Part shown: piece by piece, positions 45,741 to 55,540 of the stretch
Layout of the letters: each line of letters opens with the position of its first letter
Numbering within the stretch: position 1 is the stretch's first letter
The notes under the pieces: model-generated
Database searches by the model: none
What the model saw: the letters and a program-made list of their open reading frames with translations, nothing else
Told to the model about the DNA's origin: nothing
Source of the DNA: an uncultured Pelagibacteraceae bacterium
GTDB lineage: Bacteria > Pseudomonadota > Alphaproteobacteria > Pelagibacterales > Pelagibacteraceae
Length of the DNA stretch: 64,000 nt
NCBI GenBank assembly: GCA_902558835.1
Contig: CACEFK010000003.1
Span: forward strand, 1-64,000
Reading direction: 5' to 3'
Translations under genes and position numbers: made by a program

Positions 45741-47183
45741 ATGGATAACAGACAAAAAGAAATAAATAATTTAAAAGACTACAAATATGGTTTTTCTACA
45801 GATATAGAAAATATTCAAGCCCCAAAAGGTTTGAATGAAGATGTTATTAAATTTATTTCAAATATAAAAAAAGAACCTGCATGGATGCTTGAATTCAGAC
45901 TAAAAGCTTTTGAAAGATTTAAGGTATTAAAAGAACCGGATTGGCAGAAACCTAAATTTCCAAAAATAGATTATCAAGATTTATATTATTATTCTGCCCC
46001 TAAAAGTATGAAAGATAAGCCAAAAAGCTTAGATGAACTGGATCCTAAACTTTTAGAAACTTATAAAAAACTTGGAATTCCTTTGCAAGAGCAAGCGAGA
46101 TTAAATGGAATAGCTGTTGATGCTGTATTTGATTCAGTTTCTGTAGCCACTACATTTAAAGATGAATTAACTAAACAAGGAATTATATTTTGTCCTATAT
46201 CAGAGGCAATTCAAAATCACCCTGAATTAGTTAAAAAATATCTAGGATCTGTAATTCCAACAAGTGATCATTTTTTTGCAACATTAAATTCAGCAGTTTT
46301 TACAGATGGTTCATTTGTATACATTCCAGAAGGTGTTAGATGTCCAATGGAACTATCAACTTATTTTAGAATTAATGCATCTAATACAGGTCAATTTGAA
46401 AGAACTTTAATTATTGCAGATAAAGGAAGTTATGTAAGTTACTTAGAAGGATGTACAGCTCCAATGAGAGATGAAAATCAATTACACGCTGCTAATGTAG
46501 AGCTAGTTGCGCTCGATGATGCAGAAATAAAATATTCAACTGTTCAGAACTGGTATCCAGGTGATCAAGATGGCAAAGGTGGAATTTATAATTTCGTAAC
46601 CAAAAGAGGTTTATGCAAAGGTAAAAATTCTAAAATTTCATGGACACAAGTTGAAACAGGTTCCGCAATTACCTGGAAGTATCCTAGTTGTATTCTTAAA
46701 GGAGATAACTCTGTTGGTGAGTTCTATTCAATAGCTATTACTAACAATCATCAAAAAGCAGATACAGGTACCAAAATGATCCATCTAGGTAAAAATACTA
46801 AAAGTAAAATAATTTCTAAAGGAATATCAGCAGGTAGTTCAGATATGACATATAGAGGTTTAGTTGATATTTCATCAAAAGCTAAAAATTCAACTAATTA
46901 TACTCAGTGCGACTCTTTATTAATGGGTAACAAATGTGGAGCTCACACTGTTCCTTATATAAAAAATAAAAACTCTGAGTCCAATATTGCTCATGAGGCA
47001 ACCACATCCAAGATTAGTGAAGAACAGCTACATTATTGTCAGCAAAGAGGATTAAATCCAGAGGAAGCTGTTGGCTTAATTGTTAACGGTTTTTGTAAGG
47101 AAGTATTGCAACAATTACCTATGGAATTTGCTGTAGAAGCGCAAAAACTTGTAGGTATCAGTCTAGAAGGAAGTGTTGGTTAA
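45741..47183 (+). CDS. sufB: Fe-S cluster assembly scaffold SufB
   Basis: Core of the SufBC2D scaffold on which Fe-S clusters are built. The 480-residue protein has the SufB beta-helix core with [38 protein letters not shown], the conserved Cys in [13 protein letters not shown] and [20 protein letters not shown]. Length is normal. It is followed by sufC with one base between. Confidence 0.97.
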   Translation: MDNRQKEINNLKDYKYGFSTDIENIQAPKGLNEDVIKFISNIKKEPAWMLEFRLKAFERFKVLKEPDWQKPKFPKIDYQDLYYYSAPKSMKDKPKSLDELDPKLLETYKKLGIPLQEQARLNGIAVDAVFDSVSVATTFKDELTKQGIIFCPISEAIQNHPELVKKYLGSVIPTSDHFFATLNSAVFTDGSFVYIPEGVRCPMELSTYFRINASNTGQFERTLIIADKGSYVSYLEGCTAPMRDENQLHAANVELVALDDAEIKYSTVQNWYPGDQDGKGGIYNFVTKRGLCKGKNSKISWTQVETGSAITWKYPSCILKGDNSVGEFYSIAITNNHQKADTGTKMIHLGKNTKSKIISKGISAGSSDMTYRGLVDISSKAKNSTNYTQCDSLLMGNKCGAHTVPYIKNKNSESNIAHEATTSKISEEQLHYCQQRGLNPEEAVGLIVNGFCKEVLQQLPMEFAVEAQKLVGISLEGSVG

Positions 47184-47184
47184 T

Positions 47185-47919
47185 ATGCTTAAAATAAATA
47201 ATTTAAATGCAACCATCGATAATAAGTCTATTTTAAACGGACTATCCTTAGATATAAATCCTGGTGAGGTTCATGCAATTATGGGCCCTAATGGATCTGG
47301 AAAAAGCACATTATCAAATATTCTATCTGGAAAAAAAGGTTATGAAGTTTCTGGGGAAGTTCTTTTTGAAGAAAAAGATTTATTTGAGCTTGAAACAGAG
47401 GAAAGAGCACACAAGGGTATATTTTTAGCTTTCCAATATCCTTTAGAAATTCCAGGTGTAAATACAAATATATTTTTAAAAACTTCTTTAAATGCTGTTA
47501 GAAAAGCTAGGGGTGAGAAAGAGCTTGATGCTATTGAGTTTCTAAAATTGGTAAAAGAAAAGTCTAAAGAATTAAAATTTGATGAGGAAAAATTAAACAG
47601 ACAATTAAATGTTGGTTTTTCTGGAGGTGAAAAAAAGAAAAATGAAATTTTACAGATGTCGTTGTTAGCTCCAAAACTTTCAATTTTAGATGAAACAGAT
47701 TCTGGTTTAGATATTGATGCTTTAAAGATTGTTGCAGATGGAGTTAACACATTAAGGGATAAAAATAATTCATTTTTAATTATTACACACTACCAAAGAT
47801 TACTTGATTATATAAAACCTGACTTTGTTCATGTTTTGATGAATGGCAAAATTGTAAAATCTGGTGGTCCAGATTTAGCTTTAGAATTAGAGAAAAAAGG
47901 ATACGAAAATTTTAATTAA
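47185..47919 (+). CDS. sufC: Fe-S assembly ATPase SufC
   Basis: ABC-type ATPase driving the SufBCD scaffold, soluble. Walker A GPNGSGKSTLSN, the signature FSGGEKKKNEILQM and Walker B SILDETDSGLDIDAL are visible. I start at ATG 47185 (MLKINNLNA; 244 residues) and not at the GTG 47173 of the ORF track, since AAGGAAG lies upstream at a suitable distance and the family begins with this strand. Confidence 0.96.
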   Translation: MLKINNLNATIDNKSILNGLSLDINPGEVHAIMGPNGSGKSTLSNILSGKKGYEVSGEVLFEEKDLFELETEERAHKGIFLAFQYPLEIPGVNTNIFLKTSLNAVRKARGEKELDAIEFLKLVKEKSKELKFDEEKLNRQLNVGFSGGEKKKNEILQMSLLAPKLSILDETDSGLDIDALKIVADGVNTLRDKNNSFLIITHYQRLLDYIKPDFVHVLMNGKIVKSGGPDLALELEKKGYENFN

Positions 47920-49167
47920 ATGATAGAACAATTACAAAAAGATTTTTATAATAGTATAAAAAATTTAAGTTTATCTCAAAAAGATATTGAGTTAAAAAAA
48001 TTTTGTTTAGATAATTTTATAGACAAAGGTTTTCCAAATAAAAAAGAAGAAGATTGGAAATTTTCAGATCTTAATCAAATAATAAAAAATAATATTGGAG
48101 AACTTAGTTTTTATAATGATCAAGCTTCTACTAATAAAGTTGATACCTCTATATTTGTAGATGGATTAGAGCACAATAAAATAGTTTTTATAAATGGTAG
48201 AATTGAAAAAATTGATTTTGAATATGAAAAAAAAGATCAAATAGAAATAATTGATCAATCAGAAACTATAAATGAATTTGAAAATAGCAATTCATTATCT
48301 GACTTAAATAATGCCTTTACTAATAAATGTTTTAAAATATTGGTAAAAAAAGGTTATCAGTTAGCAAAACCTCTTATTATCTATCATACAACTAATTCAA
48401 AAATTTGGTCTAAAAACATTAATTTACGACTTAATTTTGAACTAGATAAAGATAGCTCGTTAAGATTAATTGATTTCTTTAATGATGCATCTGAAAAGAA
48501 TTTTTTAAATATATTTTATAACTTTGAATTAAAAGAAAATGCTGTTTTAAAAAATTATAAAGTAGATAAATTTGAGAATAAAAATATTAAGTATTCTTTT
48601 AATAATATTGATCAAGACAAGAACAGTATTTCTGAAACATTTATTTTATCTTCTGGATCAAATTTTTCTAAAAATGAGATAAACTGTAATCTAAACGGAG
48701 TTTATGCATCAGCTTTTGTTAATGGTGTTTTTTCATTGAATAATGATAAACATCACGAAATTAGATCAATAATAAATCACTTAACTGAAAATACAAAAAG
48801 TTATCAATTAATTAAAAGTGTCTTAGAACAAAGCTCTAAAGCAGTGTATCAAGGCAAAATATTTGTAAATTCAGATGCTCAGAAAACTGATGGATACCAA
48901 TTGAGCAAAGCAATATTGTTAAATAAAGAATCGGAGTTTAATGCCAAGCCAGAACTAGAAATTTATGCTGATGACGTTAAGTGTTCGCATGGTTCAGCAT
49001 CAGGTAGTTTAAATGAAGACTCTATATTTTATTTAATGTCTAGAGGTTTAAGTTATCAGCAGTCAAGGGAGCTATTGATTAATGGTTTTCTGCTTGACGT
49101 TGTGGAAAAAATTACTGACTCAGAAATAAAAAACTTAATAAAAAATATGCTTGGAATTAAAGAATGA
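47920..49167 (+). CDS. sufD: Fe-S assembly protein SufD
   Basis: SufB-related subunit of the SufBC2D scaffold, 415 residues. The N-terminus has the helical region with KKEEDWKFSDLNQI, and the C-terminal core has YQGKIFVNSDAQKTDGYQLSKAILL and CSHGSASGSLNEDSIFYLMSRGLS, with the conserved His-type site in KCSHG. It is strongly diverged in the middle, which is usual for SufD. It directly abuts the sufC stop and overlaps sufS by 4 bp. Confidence 0.93.
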   Translation: MIEQLQKDFYNSIKNLSLSQKDIELKKFCLDNFIDKGFPNKKEEDWKFSDLNQIIKNNIGELSFYNDQASTNKVDTSIFVDGLEHNKIVFINGRIEKIDFEYEKKDQIEIIDQSETINEFENSNSLSDLNNAFTNKCFKILVKKGYQLAKPLIIYHTTNSKIWSKNINLRLNFELDKDSSLRLIDFFNDASEKNFLNIFYNFELKENAVLKNYKVDKFENKNIKYSFNNIDQDKNSISETFILSSGSNFSKNEINCNLNGVYASAFVNGVFSLNNDKHHEIRSIINHLTENTKSYQLIKSVLEQSSKAVYQGKIFVNSDAQKTDGYQLSKAILLNKESEFNAKPELEIYADDVKCSHGSASGSLNEDSIFYLMSRGLSYQQSRELLINGFLLDVVEKITDSEIKNLIKNMLGIKE

Positions 49168-50381
49168 ATATTGATCAAATAAAAAAAGAATTTCCAATTT
49201 TTGATGAAAAAATTCAAAATAATGATCTAGTTTATTTAGATAGTGCAAATTCTTCACAAAAACCAAAAATAGTTGTGGATAGAATTAATGAATTTTATAC
49301 CAAACAATTTTCTAACGTTGGAAGAAGTGTTCATTATCTTGCTGTAGCAGCAACAAATTTATACGAAAACACAAGATCATCAGTTCAAAAATATATCAAC
49401 GCTAAAGATAAAAATGAAATTGTTTTTACAAAAGGTGCTACAGAAGCATTAAATTTAGTTGCCAATACATTGGGCCAAAGTTACCTACAGGAGGGTGATG
49501 AAGTATTAATTACGGAACTTGAGCATCATTCAAATTATGTGCCATGGCATTTCTTAAGAAAATCAAAAAATATAAAAATTAATTTTGCTGAAATAAATGA
49601 AGAAGGTGAAATTACACTTGAAGAAATAGAAAAGAAAATAACTCCAAAAACAAAATTAATTTCTATTACTCATCTGTCGAATGTAACAGGTGCAATTTTA
49701 CCTGTAAAAGAAATTACCCAGCTTGCACATTCAAAAGGAATAATTGTTGTAGTCGATGGATGTCAGGGAGCACCACATTTAAAACTAGATATGCAAGATT
49801 TAGATTGTGATTTCTATGCAATTTCATGTCACAAAATGTATGGACCTACAGGTTTGGGAGTTCTTTATGGCAAAAAAAAATGGTTAGAAGAATTACCTCC
49901 ATACCAAGGTGGTGGAGGAATGATAAATGAAGTTAAAAAAGATAGGATTTCCTATGGTGAACTACCTAATAAATACGAGGCTGGTACTATGGCTACAGCA
50001 CAAGTAATTGCTTTTGACCAATCAATAAAATTTTTAGAAAGCATTGGCATCGAAAATGTTATGAAACATGAAGCTGATTTAGTTGAATACGGGCAAGAAC
50101 TATTGCAAAAAAATAATTCAGTTAAACTTATTGGAAATCCAAAAAATAAAGGAGGGGTTTTATCATTCACTATAGAAGGAGTTCACCCTCATGATATAGC
50201 AACTATCTTGGATGAAGACGGGGTTGCAATAAGAGCAGGACATCATTGCTGTCAAATTCTACATGACAAATTAAATATTCCAGCAAGTGCAAGAGCATCA
50301 GTTGGTATATACAATACAAAAGAGGATTTAGATCAGTTGAATGAGTCAATTAACAACTGTAAAAAAATATTTAATTTATAA
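49164..50381 (+). CDS. sufS: Cysteine desulfurase SufS
   Basis: PLP-dependent enzyme mobilising sulfur from cysteine for cluster assembly. The 405-residue protein has FTKGATEALNLVA, ELEHHSNYVPW, VDGCQGAPH, the PLP Lys in ISCHKMYGPTG near residue 225, and the active Cys in RAGHHCCQIL near residue 362, of the SufS (group II) type. It overlaps sufU by one base. Confidence 0.97.
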   Translation: MNIDQIKKEFPIFDEKIQNNDLVYLDSANSSQKPKIVVDRINEFYTKQFSNVGRSVHYLAVAATNLYENTRSSVQKYINAKDKNEIVFTKGATEALNLVANTLGQSYLQEGDEVLITELEHHSNYVPWHFLRKSKNIKINFAEINEEGEITLEEIEKKITPKTKLISITHLSNVTGAILPVKEITQLAHSKGIIVVVDGCQGAPHLKLDMQDLDCDFYAISCHKMYGPTGLGVLYGKKKWLEELPPYQGGGGMINEVKKDRISYGELPNKYEAGTMATAQVIAFDQSIKFLESIGIENVMKHEADLVEYGQELLQKNNSVKLIGNPKNKGGVLSFTIEGVHPHDIATILDEDGVAIRAGHHCCQILHDKLNIPASARASVGIYNTKEDLDQLNESINNCKKIFNL

Positions 50382-50845
50382 TGAATTTAAAAGAACTTTA
50401 TCAAGAAATTATATTAGAACACGGTAAGAATCCAAGAAATCTTAGAAAGACAGAAGGTTTTAATAAAGATGCTAAAGGTAATAATCCACTTTGTGGTGAT
50501 AATGTTCATGTTTATTTAAAACTAAATGGACAAAAAATTGTAGAAGATGCATCTTTCGAAGGGAGTGGTTGTGCGATTTCAATGGCTTCAGCTTCTATAA
50601 TGACAGATTTAATTAAAGGAAAAAATGAGCATGAGGCTAAAGAGATAGTTGAGGATTTTTTAGGAATGATTAAGGAAAATCCTGAATTAAAATCTAAGTA
50701 TTTGAGTGAAGATGAAAAAACTAAACTAATGTGTTTATCTGGTGTTAAGCAATATCCAATGAGAGTTAAGTGTGCAACTTTATCTTGGCATACAATGGTT
50801 TCTGCTTTTGATGAAAAAACAGAGGAAGTAAAAACTGAAAATTAA
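50381..50845 (+). CDS. sufU: SufU-type sulfur transfer / scaffold protein
   Basis: A 154-residue IscU-like protein with the three conserved Cys positions in NNPLCGDNV, GSGCAISMASAS and MRVKCATLSWHTM, and the insertion of about 20 residues that marks SufU. SufU accepts sulfur from SufS, usually with bound zinc. No sufE is seen in the operon, so SufU probably takes its place. Confidence 0.93.
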   Translation: MNLKELYQEIILEHGKNPRNLRKTEGFNKDAKGNNPLCGDNVHVYLKLNGQKIVEDASFEGSGCAISMASASIMTDLIKGKNEHEAKEIVEDFLGMIKENPELKSKYLSEDEKTKLMCLSGVKQYPMRVKCATLSWHTMVSAFDEKTEEVKTEN

Positions 50846-50848
50846 ATT

Positions 50849-51148
50849 ATGTCAAAAAAAGAACAGATAATTGAAGAAATAAGAAAAATTTATGACCCTG
50901 AGTTACCTGTAAATATCTACGAATTGGGTTTGATTTATGATATTAAAGTAAAAGATGAAAAGTTTGCTATTATCAAAATGACACTGACAACTCCAAACTG
51001 TCCAGTTGCAGAAAGTTTGCCAAAAGAAGTTAAAGAGGGTGCAATGCAGGTTGAAGGAATAGAGGATGTAGATCTTGAATTAGTTTGGGACCCTCCCTGG
51101 AATAAAGATATGATGACAGAGGCAGCAAAATTGGAATTGAATTTGTAA
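50849..51148 (+). CDS. sufT: MIP18/DUF59 family Fe-S maturation protein (SufT-like)
   Basis: A 99-residue protein with the DUF59 motif DPELPVNIYELGLIYDI and a conserved Cys in LTTPNCPVAESLP. Members of this family help deliver Fe-S clusters to target proteins. It sits in the suf operon 3 bp after sufU and overlaps the next gene by one base, the usual place for SufT in alphaproteobacteria. Confidence 0.9.
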   Translation: MSKKEQIIEEIRKIYDPELPVNIYELGLIYDIKVKDEKFAIIKMTLTTPNCPVAESLPKEVKEGAMQVEGIEDVDLELVWDPPWNKDMMTEAAKLELNL

Positions 51149-51483
51149 TGAACCCTATAATTAAATTAAGTGATAATGCAGCTTTAAGAATAAAAGAGAT
51201 AATGTCTAATGCTGAAAAAGATTCTATTGGTGTTAGAGTATCAGTGAAATCAGGTGGTTGTGCAGGAATGTCTTATGTAATGGAATACACAAAAGACTTA
51301 AACCCCAGCGATGAAGTTATTGAAGACAAAGGTGTAAAAGTGTTCGTTGATTCTGCAGCAATTATGTACCTTCTTGGCACTGAAATGGATTACAAAAAAG
51401 AGGAATTATCTTCATCATTTGTTTTCAATAATCCTAACGAAACTGAGAGATGTGGTTGCGGAGAGTCCTTTAAAATATCATAA
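51148..51483 (+). CDS. sufA: A-type Fe-S carrier (SufA/IscA/ErpA family)
   Basis: A 111-residue A-type carrier with the three cluster-binding Cys in SVKSGGCAGMSYVM and ERCGCGESF. It would carry clusters from SufBCD to target enzymes. Its place at the end of the suf operon favours SufA, though sequence alone does not separate SufA, IscA and ErpA. Confidence 0.93.
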   Translation: MNPIIKLSDNAALRIKEIMSNAEKDSIGVRVSVKSGGCAGMSYVMEYTKDLNPSDEVIEDKGVKVFVDSAAIMYLLGTEMDYKKEELSSSFVFNNPNETERCGCGESFKIS

Positions 51484-51502
51484 GTTGTATTATCCCATTC
51501 CT

Positions 51503-51543
51503 TGCATATCTGTATTGCATTATATGCATATCTAATGTATAGA
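51503..51543 (+). promoter_or_regulatory. Promoter-like region with a 9-bp repeat spaced two helical turns
   Basis: TGCATATCT occurs at 51503-51511 and 51525-51533, exactly 22 bp apart in the same orientation. Between and after them, TTGCAT (51515-51520) and TATAGA (51538-51543) are 17 bases apart and could be -35 and -10. A transcript from here would begin near the ATG at 51550. It lies in the 66-bp spacer after sufA. Function inferred only. Confidence 0.45.
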
Positions 51544-51549
51544 TTCTAT

Positions 51550-51720
51550 ATGAACAAATTTGAGTTTAAAAATCTTGTTAAAAACTTAAAAGATTCTTTA
51601 AAAGAAAAAAAATTCTTTAAAGAACTACGTAAAGAAGTGGAGACCGGTGCTAACGGAACACAAGATTACGTTGTTAAAAAAGGTGTTAACAAAGATACAA
51701 TTGCAACAACTAGACAGTAA
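51550..51720 (+). CDS. Small basic protein, 56 residues, unknown
   Basis: The ORF track starts at 51502, but the first 16 codons run through promoter-like repeats and look unlike coding sequence. From ATG 51550 the product is MNKFEFKNLVKNLKDSL..., Lys-rich and helical in the first 30 residues, then a Gly/Thr/Asp part (ETGANGTQDYVVKKG) and TTRQ at the end. There is no signal peptide, TM helix or Cys. I do not recognise the family. It lies between sufA and the convergent glnA (9 bp from its end), with its own candidate promoter. Confidence 0.6.
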   Translation: MNKFEFKNLVKNLKDSLKEKKFFKELRKEVETGANGTQDYVVKKGVNKDTIATTRQ

Positions 51721-51729
51721 TTAAATTTA

Positions 51730-53136
51730 TTAGCTACTGTAATACATCTCAAACTCTACAGGATGAGGTGCATGCTCAAATTTGTGTATCTCTTCAAACT
51801 TCAGAGCAATGTATGCATCAATCTGATCATCAGTAAAGACACCGCCTTGAGTTAAAAACTCTCTGTCTTTATCCAAACTTTCCATCGCTTCTCTTAAAGA
51901 ACCACAAACTGTTGGGATAGCTTTAACTTCTTCTGGTGGTAATTCGTATAAATCTTTATCAAAAGACTCACCTGGATGAATTTTATTTTTAATTCCATCA
52001 ATTCCAGCCATCAACATTGCTGCAAAAGTTAAATATGGGTTTCCAGCAGCATCTGGGAATCTAATTTCACATCTTGCACCTTTTTTACTTAATGTAATTG
52101 GTATTCTACAAGAAGCAGATCTGTTTCTTGCTGAATATGCGAGAAGAACTGGTGCTTCAAAACCTGGTATTAATCTTTTGTAACTGTTTGTTGTAGAGTT
52201 AGCAAAGGCATTAATTGCTTTAGCATGTTTCAGAATTCCACCGATATAATGTAAAGCGGTTTCACTCAAACCAGCATAAGCATCTCCTGAAAATACCGGG
52301 GTATCACCTTTCCAAATTGATTGGTGGATGTGCATACCTGAACCATTATCACCAGCAACTGGTTTTGGCATAAATGTTGCAGTTTTTCCAAATGAATGTG
52401 TAACCATTTGAACAACATATTTGTACAACTGAACGTTATCTGCTTGATCAACTAAAGTTCCAAAATACATTCCAAGTTCGTGCTGACTAGGAGCTACTTC
52501 ATGGTGATGTTTCTCAACTTTAATACCAACTTCTTTTAAATTTTTTAGATATTCACCACGCATGTCTTGCTCACTATCAACCGGTGGTACTGGAAAATAC
52601 CCTCCTTTGATTTGAGGTCTGTGTCCCATGTTTCCATTTTCATATTCTTTTCCTGAGTTGTAAGGACCTTCTTTACTATCTAATTTAAATCCACACTCAT
52701 TCATATCATTTTTGATTCTCACATCGTCAAAAACAAAAAATTCTGGCTCAGGTCCAAAAAAAGCTTTATCGCCTATACCTGAAGCTTTTAAATATTCTTC
52801 AGCTTTTTTAGCAACACCTCTTGGATCTCTTTCATAAGGATCTTTTTTAATTGCATCTAGAATGTCACAAAACAAAACCACAGTATTATGAGACGTAAAA
52901 GGATCCATGAACATTCTTGCAGTATCAGGTTTTAAAATCATGTCAGACTCATTAATTGCTTTCCAACCAGCAATAGACGAACCGTCAAAAAAGACACCTT
53001 CATTCAACATATCTTCATCAACTATTGAAGCATCCATTGTTAAGTGTTGAAGTTTTCCTCTTGGATCAGTGAATCTTAGATCCACAAATTCTGCTTCTTT
53101 TTCTTTGATAAATTTTAATACGTTTGCTGCACTCAT
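51730..53136 (-). CDS. glnA: Glutamine synthetase, type I
   Basis: Assimilates ammonium by making glutamine from glutamate and ATP. The 468-residue protein has the beta-grasp start, [13 protein letters not shown], the metal site [32 protein letters not shown] (in part: [12 protein letters not shown]), NRSASCRIP and the Tyr adenylylation loop DLYELPPEE, so it is the GS I-beta class open to adenylylation. A good AGGAGA precedes the ATG. No glnB or amtB is adjacent. An inverted repeat lies upstream in the 137-bp spacer shared with the YbaK gene. Confidence 0.97.
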   Translation of the reverse strand: MSAANVLKFIKEKEAEFVDLRFTDPRGKLQHLTMDASIVDEDMLNEGVFFDGSSIAGWKAINESDMILKPDTARMFMDPFTSHNTVVLFCDILDAIKKDPYERDPRGVAKKAEEYLKASGIGDKAFFGPEPEFFVFDDVRIKNDMNECGFKLDSKEGPYNSGKEYENGNMGHRPQIKGGYFPVPPVDSEQDMRGEYLKNLKEVGIKVEKHHHEVAPSQHELGMYFGTLVDQADNVQLYKYVVQMVTHSFGKTATFMPKPVAGDNGSGMHIHQSIWKGDTPVFSGDAYAGLSETALHYIGGILKHAKAINAFANSTTNSYKRLIPGFEAPVLLAYSARNRSASCRIPITLSKKGARCEIRFPDAAGNPYLTFAAMLMAGIDGIKNKIHPGESFDKDLYELPPEEVKAIPTVCGSLREAMESLDKDREFLTQGGVFTDDQIDAYIALKFEEIHKFEHAPHPVEFEMYYSS

Positions 53137-53211
53137 TTTGTCTCCTATGTAATTTTGTTTGGCCTAATTAGCAAAAAAAAACTTAAAAATATTGCTTATT
53201 TAATAAATAAC

Positions 53212-53234
53212 ACCTATGCAATTTTCACATAAGT
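53212..53234. repeat. Inverted repeat upstream of glnA
   Basis: ACCTATG-N9-CATAAGT (53212-53218 and 53228-53234) forms 7-bp arms with one mismatch, about 75-100 bp from the glnA start and 40-60 bp from the ybaK start. It could be an operator for either gene. Only the symmetry is observed. Confidence 0.4.
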
Positions 53235-53273
53235 AGTGTAATTAGTCACTAAAATAATAAATATATTTAACTT

Positions 53274-53756
53274 GTGAATTCAATATTAAATAAAGAGCCA
53301 GTTTTAAGAGCAGAAAAATCACTAAAACAATTTAACCCAGATCTTAAAGTGATTGTTTTAGAGCAAACTGCCAGAACAGCTAACGATGCAGCTACAGCTT
53401 TAGGTTGCAAAGTAGGAGCCATTGTCAAAAGCTTACTTTTTAAAGCAGGGGATAGTTATGTTTTATGTTTAGTTTCTGGAGATAAAAGGTGTTCATTAAA
53501 TAAATTAAAAAAAATTTTAGATCAAAAAGATGTTTCAATGGCGAACCCAGAAGATGTTAAAAAAATTACTGGGTATACAATTGGTGGAGTATCTCCAACA
53601 GGACATTTAACAAAAATAAAAATTTTTATTGATGAAACTTTAAATAGATTTTCTTCAATTTTTGCAGCCGCGGGTCATCCTAATGCAGTGTTCGAAATAA
53701 ATTTTGAAAATTTAATTGCCTTAACCTCTGGTGAGATAAACGAAATAACAGAATGA
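53274..53756 (+). CDS. YbaK/EbsC-type aminoacyl-tRNA deacylase
   Basis: A 160-residue protein with the YbaK fold pattern: ARTANDAATALGC, GAIVKSLLFKAGDSYVLCLVSGDKR (in part: IVKSLLFK), and GYTIGGVSPTGH. Family members hydrolyse mischarged tRNAs such as Cys-tRNA-Pro; exact specificity cannot be read. The start is a GTG at 53274; no ATG is available in the conserved region. It overlaps the EamA gene by 4 bp. Confidence 0.88.
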   Translation: MNSILNKEPVLRAEKSLKQFNPDLKVIVLEQTARTANDAATALGCKVGAIVKSLLFKAGDSYVLCLVSGDKRCSLNKLKKILDQKDVSMANPEDVKKITGYTIGGVSPTGHLTKIKIFIDETLNRFSSIFAAAGHPNAVFEINFENLIALTSGEINEITE

Positions 53757-54640
53757 GAAAACCACAATTAGTTGATTATTTGTTGTTGACATTGTTGTCA
53801 TTAATATGGGCGTCTGCTTTTTTTAATATAAAGATTGCGACATACTCATTCGGACCTATTACAATAGGTTTTTTAAGATCTTTTTTGGGAGCTATACCAG
53901 TTTTAATTTTATGTTTTTATAAAAATATAAAAATTGAAGCATTCTCAAAAGACTGGAAGTGGTTTGCAATCATTGGATTGGTAAATTTAGTTATTCCATT
54001 CATACTAATATCTTATGGAGTGAATTTTGTTCAAAGTAACTTAGCAGCTATCTTGATGTCCACAACACCATTAAGCTCAACAGTTCTAGCTCACTTTTTT
54101 TTAAAAGGAGAAAAATTTAACTTATTAAAAACAATTGGATTATTAATAGGATTTTCAGGAATAGTATTTTTGTTTTCAGATAACTTTTTAATTAATGAAA
54201 ATAACTTTATTGCTGCACTGTTGATTCTTCTTGGATCTACCTGTTATGTAATCGGAGGAGTTATAACATTAAAAATAAGCAATAAAGAAAATGAAAATGT
54301 TACGGGTTCAATTTTAATTTGGTCTACAATTATACTTCTTCCATTCACTTTAATTTTTGAAAAACCTTGGATGTTAAATCCCTCAACAGACTCAATTATA
54401 TCTGTAATATATTTAGGAATTTTTCCTACTGGTATAGCATGGTTATTGAGATTCAGAATTTTAAAAACAAATGGTCTCATATTTCATTCACAGGTTTCAT
54501 ATATCATTCCAATATTTGGAATTATTTTAGGATACATATTTCTTAATGAAATAATTACCTCAAAAATTATTGTTGCATTAATTGCTGTATTTATTGGAAT
54601 ATATTTAGCAAGAAAAGCAGATTATAAAAACGTTACTTAA
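53753..54640 (+). CDS. EamA/DMT family transporter
   Basis: A 295-residue protein with about ten TM helices and two EamA repeats, starting LLLTLLSLIWASAFFNIKIA, the typical TM1 of this family, with a GEKFNLLKTIGLLIGFSGI turn between repeats. Substrate unknown. It is distinct from the EamA protein at 1605-2480. It overlaps YbaK by 4 bp upstream and the convergent bhmT by 8 bp. Confidence 0.88.
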   Translation: MRKPQLVDYLLLTLLSLIWASAFFNIKIATYSFGPITIGFLRSFLGAIPVLILCFYKNIKIEAFSKDWKWFAIIGLVNLVIPFILISYGVNFVQSNLAAILMSTTPLSSTVLAHFFLKGEKFNLLKTIGLLIGFSGIVFLFSDNFLINENNFIAALLILLGSTCYVIGGVITLKISNKENENVTGSILIWSTIILLPFTLIFEKPWMLNPSTDSIISVIYLGIFPTGIAWLLRFRILKTNGLIFHSQVSYIIPIFGIILGYIFLNEIITSKIIVALIAVFIGIYLARKADYKNVT

Positions 54641-55535
54641 GCTTTGCCATTGCTTTTATGTGAGCAGGACCAGTTTCACAACAACCTCCAATAATTGTTG
54701 CTCCATTTTTTTTAAATTTTTTTGCAATTTCATGAAATTTATCTGGTGTAAGATCATGTCTTTTTCCTAAAAACTCATTTGGATTTCCCTTAGTTTTTAA
54801 ATAATTAGCTGTGTATCCGTTTTTTGGTTTAGTGGTCAAAAATCCATTTAATTTAAATCCAAATGGTACGTTTAATTTTTTGATTTCTTCAAGATTGTGC
54901 TCATAATTTTCAGGTGAAACACAAGACAACATGACGCCTAAAAGATTTCCATCAATAATACTTTTAATATCTGAAATTTTTTCACCACTAGGTAACTTTG
55001 TACCTTCTGAAATATGAATTCCTATTAAATAAGGTTTTTTGAATTCTTTAATTGCCTCAATACCACATTTAAACTCTTTAATGCTGCTCCAAACATCAAA
55101 GTAATAAAAATCTACATATTCATTTAATAATCTAGCCTGTTCATTAAAGTCTTTAGTGATTTCAACCTCACTTCTTATATCCTCTTCATAAGTTAAACGT
55201 TGAGGTGGCAAACCTCCAGCAATCATTATATTTGGATATTCATTTTTCACTTTTAAAGCAATTTCTCCTGCTTTTTTATTAAGATATTCGAATTTATCTT
55301 CAATGTTGTTTTCACTTAGTCTTTTTCTTCTTGTGGTAAAAGTTGTTGTAACAATTACTTCTGCCCCAGCTTTTACAAAATCTTTGTGAGTACTCTCTAC
55401 CAATTCATGATATTCAGAATTTAGTATCGCATTAGCACTCCATAAAGTTCCATTTGGCTTCATGCCTCGAGCCAAAAGCTCTTGACCCATTCCACCATCC
55501 AATATTCTCGTCTCTTTAAAAAAATTAATATCCAT
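54633..55535 (-). CDS. bhmT: Homocysteine S-methyltransferase (BhmT-like)
   Basis: Zinc-dependent enzyme that makes methionine by methylating homocysteine, probably with glycine betaine as donor. The 300-residue protein starts with ILDGGMGQELLARG, has the first zinc Cys in VMLSCVSPENYEHN and the second pair in IIGGCCETGPAHI. SAR11 relies on reduced organic sulfur and osmolytes, and bhmT here is controlled by SAM riboswitches, which fits a role in methionine supply. A GTGAGGA Shine-Dalgarno, embedded in the SAM-V element, precedes the ATG. The donor is inferred. Confidence 0.9.
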   Translation of the reverse strand: MDINFFKETRILDGGMGQELLARGMKPNGTLWSANAILNSEYHELVESTHKDFVKAGAEVIVTTTFTTRRKRLSENNIEDKFEYLNKKAGEIALKVKNEYPNIMIAGGLPPQRLTYEEDIRSEVEITKDFNEQARLLNEYVDFYYFDVWSSIKEFKCGIEAIKEFKKPYLIGIHISEGTKLPSGEKISDIKSIIDGNLLGVMLSCVSPENYEHNLEEIKKLNVPFGFKLNGFLTTKPKNGYTANYLKTKGNPNEFLGKRHDLTPDKFHEIAKKFKKNGATIIGGCCETGPAHIKAMAKLK

Positions 55536-55540
55536 TGTTT

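Noticed and set aside
47340-47750. 136-residue minus-strand ORF inside sufC
   Set aside because: Shadow of sufC; Ser/Phe-rich composition is the complement of its Lys/Glu codons.
51502-51549. Longer start for the small ORF after sufA
   Set aside because: The extra codons overlap the TGCATATCT repeats and the -10 candidate, and give MHICIALYAYLMYRFY, which looks like translated promoter DNA.
53137-53273. A glutamine or other riboswitch in the glnA leader
   Set aside because: Apart from one inverted repeat and a Shine-Dalgarno, I find no conserved aptamer pattern.
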